A stretch of DNA of 64,000 nucleotides from Bolinopsis microptera (Eukaryota; Ctenophora; Tentaculata; Lobata; Bolinopsidae), in contig NC_087079.1 in the NCBI RefSeq assembly GCF_026151205.1, positions 11,460,635 through 11,524,634 of the forward strand, read 5' to 3'. Below, one piece after another: positions 61,301-64,000 of this stretch. Under the pieces are notes generated by a model. The model had not been told where the DNA came from. It saw nothing but the letters and a program-made list of their open reading frames with translations, and did no database searches. Positions within the stretch are counted from its first letter, which is position 1. Every line of letters begins with the position of its first letter. The position numbers and the translations under genes are program-made.

Positions 61301-63985
61301 CTGGTAGATTTTGAGAGAAAAGTTGTTTTGCGGACAGGGGTTTGCTACCTGCATGAGATGATAAACTAAGGGTCATTATTTGATAGGATTATAATTGTCT
61401 TGACTCATGGGAATTTCTTTGTAGATCGTTGGTTAACGGCTCCCGCACATCTTGTTCAGTGTCTGACCTCTTCCGAGTCAGGTGCCGTGTGCCCTTTGTT
61501 TGTTGCAATGTGTCGCGCGACTGTGCCCTTTTTTGTTGCAATGTGTCGCGCGACTCAACTGTTTTTGATGTCGCAATCTGTTGAAATACTCAAATGTTTA
61601 TATCATTGCAATCTGTCGCGGGATTCACCTTTTTCTATTGTTGCAATGTGTCGCACTACTCACCTTTTTGATCTTCAGAGTTGGGCCGGCAGAATTTAAA
61701 CTTATCCTATTAGTTTTGATCGTAGCATTTTATATGCGAAAATTAAAGAAAAGTAAAGTTAAAGATAAGTAATCAGTATTATGTATCGCTGGACGTTTAT
61801 CGCAATAGAATCGTTAACACCCTATAAAGTTTTTGTGCTGAAAAATTAGGTTCTTATGTTTTAAATACACTGTGGCTGAACTCCTCGCTCTCCTACAACA
61901 TACTGTGTTTTATGCACAATGTCTATAAACTATACTAGACACTATGTATGTTAAACTTTGTAATTTATCTTATTGGTCCCTCCAGAGTCTGACGAACAAA
62001 GGCCCCCTATTCAAGTGAGAGGAAGCCCGAGAAGACGGCCCCGGGTTATCCGGAATAAATCCACTGCAAAAGAACACCGCAAATCTGGTAAGGCGAAAAT
62101 AAAACCTTGGTTTTGTGTCGAATTTTTCATGATCCCTCTTATTTTTATGATCCCTGTTATTGTTAACTTAGGGACCACTTCAGTTAAACTTTGTTTAAGT
62201 GAAAAAATAATTTTGATATCTCGTAAAGTTTATTATTTTATCTAAACCAAGGATACGTAAGTAATTTTAATAAGTTAATCAAGAAGGCCACTCTTCAGAC
62301 GGAGGCACATATACCAGACAATGTAGCAACAGTTCCAACGAGATGATAACCGTAACCTCAGAGTCAGGTAAATAATTCCTTGTGTTTGAACACCTGCACT
62401 ATCTAGTATCTTCCCCTGTTTTAGCTGTTCTGGTAATTAACAAATTTACAGCTGATTCCAACCTCCTTTACTTTCGTCAGAAATTAACAAGCTCCGGCGA
62501 GCTGGGCGGAGTAACTCGGAGGATTTAACAGCGACAAAACAGCACAGAATATTACCCAAGACACCAGACAGAGCCAAGAGGGGCGCTGTTATGACCCTCC
62601 CTACCAAGAGGATGACTTCTCCCTTACTTGCTACTCAGGCTGAGAACTTTTCTCCGACTAGGGTCAGTCATAAGGTTATGGTCCCTATTATATTTAATTT
62701 TATAGATATCATTCACCTGACTCACCAATCCCTGTGCGCGGCGCTATTTTCAAGCTTCCTGAACGTGAGAGGAGCGAGCAATTATAGACTAGCAAGCTAG
62801 ATAGTAGGTAAAGATATCATTAGTTTTAGGAATAAGATTTGACCAGATTTAGATTTATTTCTTAACTTAAACGGGGTCAACTGAAGTTCTAAGATTTAAA
62901 ACTGGGTAATTATTACAGGTGATCCTGACAGCCCCCTCCTCCGAGGAATGTGGAAGTTCCTCTACTGACAGTGTTTCCTCGCATCTCACTGCCATACACC
63001 GTCCATCTCCCGAAGGAAGAGTACGACCAAAATATCTTACTTGCACTCTTATTATAGTGCTCATTTTCTACTTCAATTATCTTGAATCTGCTTCATGAGA
63101 ATTCGTTAGATCAGCTTTATTTTTCACATTTTACTCTCAATGTTTCAGCCTCTTATCGGTACCGGAGAACCATCCTCGCATCTTGGACCTGGTCAAATAT
63201 CTGTGGCTCACCCAGGTTTGCCTTCTAATCAATCAGGGCCGTGTAAATGTATCAATATTTAAATAACCAGTGATATTTAGATTTTTTTAAATCAAATTCC
63301 CGCTGAGTATTGGTTTGATACCAGGTTAAAATTACCAGTGACTATCAGTTCTATTTCAGTAGAAGTACAGGGGTCGCTGGTATTAACACTGGGTATTCAC
63401 AAGATGATGTTAACTCTGGAGGTAGTGCAAGCCAATAACCTCCCTGCTCGCCCTAACGGTCCTGCTCCAGGTAAACTGCATTCCAAATTACTATTTATGA
63501 CAACACCTCACACAATTTGTCACATATTTATGACGACACCTCACACAATTTGTCACATATTTATGACAACACCTCACACAATTTGTCACATATTTATGAC
63601 GACACCTCACACAATTTGTCACATATTTATGACAACACCTCACACAATTTGTCACATATTTATGACAACACCTCACACAATTTGTCACATATTTATGACA
63701 ACACATCACACAATTTGTCACATATTGATGACAACACATCACACAATTTGTCACATATTTATGACAACACCTCACACAATTTGTCACATATTTATGACAA
63801 CACCTCACACAATTTGTCACATATTTATGACAACACCTCACCTAGATACCTACGTGAAGACTTACATCATGCTGGATCACAACCGGTCACACAAGGAGAA
63901 AACAACGACTGTTCGTTGCAACTGTAACCCCGTGTTCAACGAGAGAATCACTTACATTGTCAACCCTACCAACCAAGTTATTCAG
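51876..63985 (+). CDS. RIM: RIM (Rab3-interacting molecule) homologue, PDZ-C2A-linker-C2B, 3' end outside window
   Basis: RIM is the presynaptic active-zone scaffold that links vesicle Rab3, Munc13, calcium channels and RIM-BP. Fifteen exons join in one frame: 51876-51995, 52244-52358, 52549-52686, 52935-53025, 53184-53320, 53662-53761, 60415-60486, 60833-61208, 61986-62087, 62287-62367, 62481-62662, 62919-63020, 63149-63215, 63360-63470, 63846-63985. Domain order is PDZ, short linker, C2A, a linker with an SH3-binding RILPKTP motif, and the start of C2B. This order, with the RIM-like PDZ (GLRIVGGKK, GDLVLRWN) and C2 signatures (CKLYLLPD, NPYWNQ), identifies the family. About 644 residues are in the window. 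The linker between C2A and C2B is short compared with vertebrate RIM1. The 55-residue Pro-rich exons and the 25.8-kb exons probably belong upstream. Donors GTTCGA and GTTTGC are weak but phase-consistent. Confidence 0.9.
53184..60486 (+). CDS. RIM: RIM C2A domain exons with a 6.65-kb intron
   Basis: Exons 53184-53320, 53662-53761 and 60415-60486, with the end of the domain in 60833-61208. Strands visible: NRLSVHLIQAANIPYRDG, DIFCKLYLLPD, KTAVRTYNPYWNQHFEY, KKLEVTLMMHHWL and LGQVEIKLGD with WFYLQ. The loop equivalent to the third calcium-binding loop (HHWLQKDQP) lacks the paired Asp of synaptotagmin C2 domains, in line with RIM C2A domains not binding calcium. The intron between NPYWNQ and KKLEV contains an antisense gene and two transposons. 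Confidence 0.88.
53295..53465 (+). repeat. 57-bp tandem triplication of a RIM exon end and donor
   Basis: AAACTTTACTTACTTCCCGA followed by TATCAG/GTAGAT is present three times; donors are at 53321, 53378 and 53435. The first is the real exon end (LLPDI/R). In the reading frame the codon after AGG is TAG, so using either later donor would truncate the protein. Confidence 0.92.
53762..54091. other. Intron sequence, CCTGAT-rich
   Basis: ATTAATTAATTAATTAAT near 53773 and several ACCCTGA(C/T)T repeats at 53890-53985. No gene. Confidence 0.5.
54092..59296 (-). CDS. Secreted fucolectin-like protein, four exons, antisense in a RIM intron
   Basis: Minus-strand exons 59242-59296, 58877-59043, 58540-58640 and 54092-54284 give 171 codons plus TAA with consistent phases (1, 0, 2). 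Exon 1 is a signal peptide (MIKAAFIIVIATLTTYCT). Exon 2 carries RAIDGNLNTYTRA and VTWFQ, the hallmark of the fucolectin/F5-8C-like jelly roll. Exon 3 carries VYCVVNVVEYW and a WACSQNSC cluster. Exon 4 carries CEGIWCDNF, then GCIHGDTVKLQSN and a final strand ending PSGC. At least eight Cys suggest disulphides in a secreted sugar-binding protein. Unlike the 39432 gene it has introns and no coiled coil. The last intron (54285-58539) is largely two tandem transposons. The acceptor of exon 4 is CTCCCCCCACCAG. Confidence 0.82.
54307..56351. mobile_element. TTAA-flanked TIR transposon, copy 1 (2045 bp)
   Basis: It starts AGGACCAGTTAACTGAAAAA and ends with the exact inverted copy. TTAA precedes it (54303-54306), and CTTAA follows. 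TTAA targets occur for piggyBac and Kolobok elements. No transposase ORF is present, so it is a long non-autonomous element. The middle holds three diverged copies of a roughly 150-bp unit beginning with CTCGAAAAGTAAG. Confidence 0.85.
56357..58411. mobile_element. TTAA-flanked TIR transposon, copy 2 (2055 bp)
   Basis: Same TIRs and orientation as copy 1 and similar throughout, with small indels. TTAA flanks it at 56353-56356 and 58412-58415. The outer TTAA sites of the pair (54303 and 58412) are consistent with one site filled by two adjacent insertions or by tandem growth of one insertion. Confidence 0.87.
58782..58818. repeat. Perfect palindrome, 18-bp arms, 1-bp centre
   Basis: TGAATGTAACTTTTTAGT, then C, then its exact inverse. 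It lies in intron 2 of the antisense fucolectin-like gene. Confidence 0.93.
59297..60414. other. Intergenic side of the antisense gene within the RIM intron
   Basis: Upstream flank of the antisense gene; no clear promoter. A duplicated GTGGTTGCTATGGGCCGTG lies near 59713-59754. A minisatellite at 59854-60050 is listed separately. No exon is supported. Confidence 0.45.
59854..60050. repeat. Minisatellite, 19-bp AGCTTGCTCAGAATTAGTA unit
   Basis: About ten copies, with GAAT(A)TTAGT and AGAAGCTTG variants. Confidence 0.95.
60833..63020 (+). CDS. RIM: RIM C2A-C2B linker exons
   Basis: Exons 60833-61208, 61986-62087, 62287-62367, 62481-62662 and 62919-63020. After the end of C2A the sequence is Ser/Lys/Pro-rich and disordered (KPAKPPKQKSK, RGSPRRRPRV). 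At 62546-62566 it encodes RILPKTP, which fits the RxxPxxP consensus by which RIMs bind the SH3 domains of RIM-BP. The acceptor before 62287 is AAGAAG, allowing a one-residue alternative at 62284. Its polypyrimidine tract is poor, making this the weakest junction of the gene. Confidence 0.8.
61209..61985. repeat. Intron with degenerate TGCAATGTGTCGCGCGACT repeats
   Basis: Four copies of a roughly 45-bp unit (TTGCAATGTGTCGCGCGACT and decayed versions) lie at about 61500-61660. Open frames crossing them (61400-61772) are not supported as exons. Confidence 0.7.
63149..63985 (+). CDS. RIM: Start of RIM C2B domain
   Basis: Exons 63149-63215, 63360-63470 and 63846-63985. GTGEPSSHLGPGQISV precedes the domain as in other RIMs. 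Then come LVLTLGIHKMMLTLEVVQA, NLPARPNGPAP and DTYVKTYIMLDHNRSHKEK with RCNCNPVFNERITYIV. Continuation (the strand after VIQ) lies beyond the window. Confidence 0.87.
63490..63842. repeat. 33-bp minisatellite ending at a RIM acceptor
   Basis: Eleven copies of a unit containing TATGACAACACCTCACACAA and TTTGTCACAT fill most of the intron between C2B exons. The last unit, ACAACACCTCAC, continues straight into CTAG/ATACC, the acceptor of the exon at 63846. Confidence 0.95.
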
Positions 63986-64000
63986 GTGATTAGGATAGCT

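Noticed and set aside
63491-63927. Repeat ORFs of 11-residue units on both strands
   Set aside because: The 33-bp minisatellite is a multiple of three without stops; the real exon is in a different frame from 63846.

Overview
The window is from an animal nuclear genome. It is AT-rich, intron-rich and full of repeats: many conventional GT/AG introns, LINEs, several families of TIR DNA transposons, a Penelope-type endonuclease fragment, and long micro- and minisatellites. The best-supported host gene is a homologue of the presynaptic active-zone scaffold RIM (PDZ, C2A, linker, C2B) on the + strand. Synaptic machinery, fucolectin-like secreted proteins and this repeat load suggest a cnidarian-like invertebrate. 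That is inference; nothing here fixes the species.

Layout. 0-4.8 kb: a LINE with an intact endonuclease/reverse-transcriptase ORF, and a TA-flanked MITE inside its 3' region. 4.8-20 kb: almost no genes; short repeats, a perfect 27-bp-arm palindrome, an 8-bp-TSD hAT-type MITE, three degenerate related segments, several minisatellites, G/C tracts and two long (CT)n arrays. 20-25.7 kb: a repeat array carrying 3' splice-site-like sequence, a 1.07-kb TIR element with a small Cys/His ORF, and a 60-bp minisatellite. 25.8-29.0 kb: four phase-compatible exons that probably start the RIM transcript or form a separate small gene. 29.4-37.5 kb: an 8.07-kb DNA transposon with CACAGTGG ends, TGCT target duplications, palindromic GCGATWATCGC arrays at both ends and two spliced genes. 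38-39.2 kb: a broken RT fragment. 39.4-40.1 kb: an antisense secreted coiled-coil/fucolectin-like gene. 42.3-45.0 kb: tandem copies of a small membrane-protein gene, both with the same in-frame TAA followed by an open Gly/Ser/His tail. 45-51 kb: a nearly identical 2.7-kb tandem duplication that copies one proline-rich RIM exon. 51.9-64 kb: RIM PDZ to C2B exons, leaving the window inside C2B. The 6.65-kb intron inside C2A holds a second antisense fucolectin-like gene, and that gene's last intron holds two tandem TTAA-flanked transposons.

Exon phases were checked by hand. They agree along all 15 RIM exons from PDZ to C2B, the four antisense fucolectin-like exons, the seven exons of transposon gene 1 and exons 3-13 of transposon gene 2. 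The candidates of most interest are the 8-kb transposon and the paired in-frame stops of the membrane-protein genes. No tRNA, rRNA or CRISPR array could be supported.
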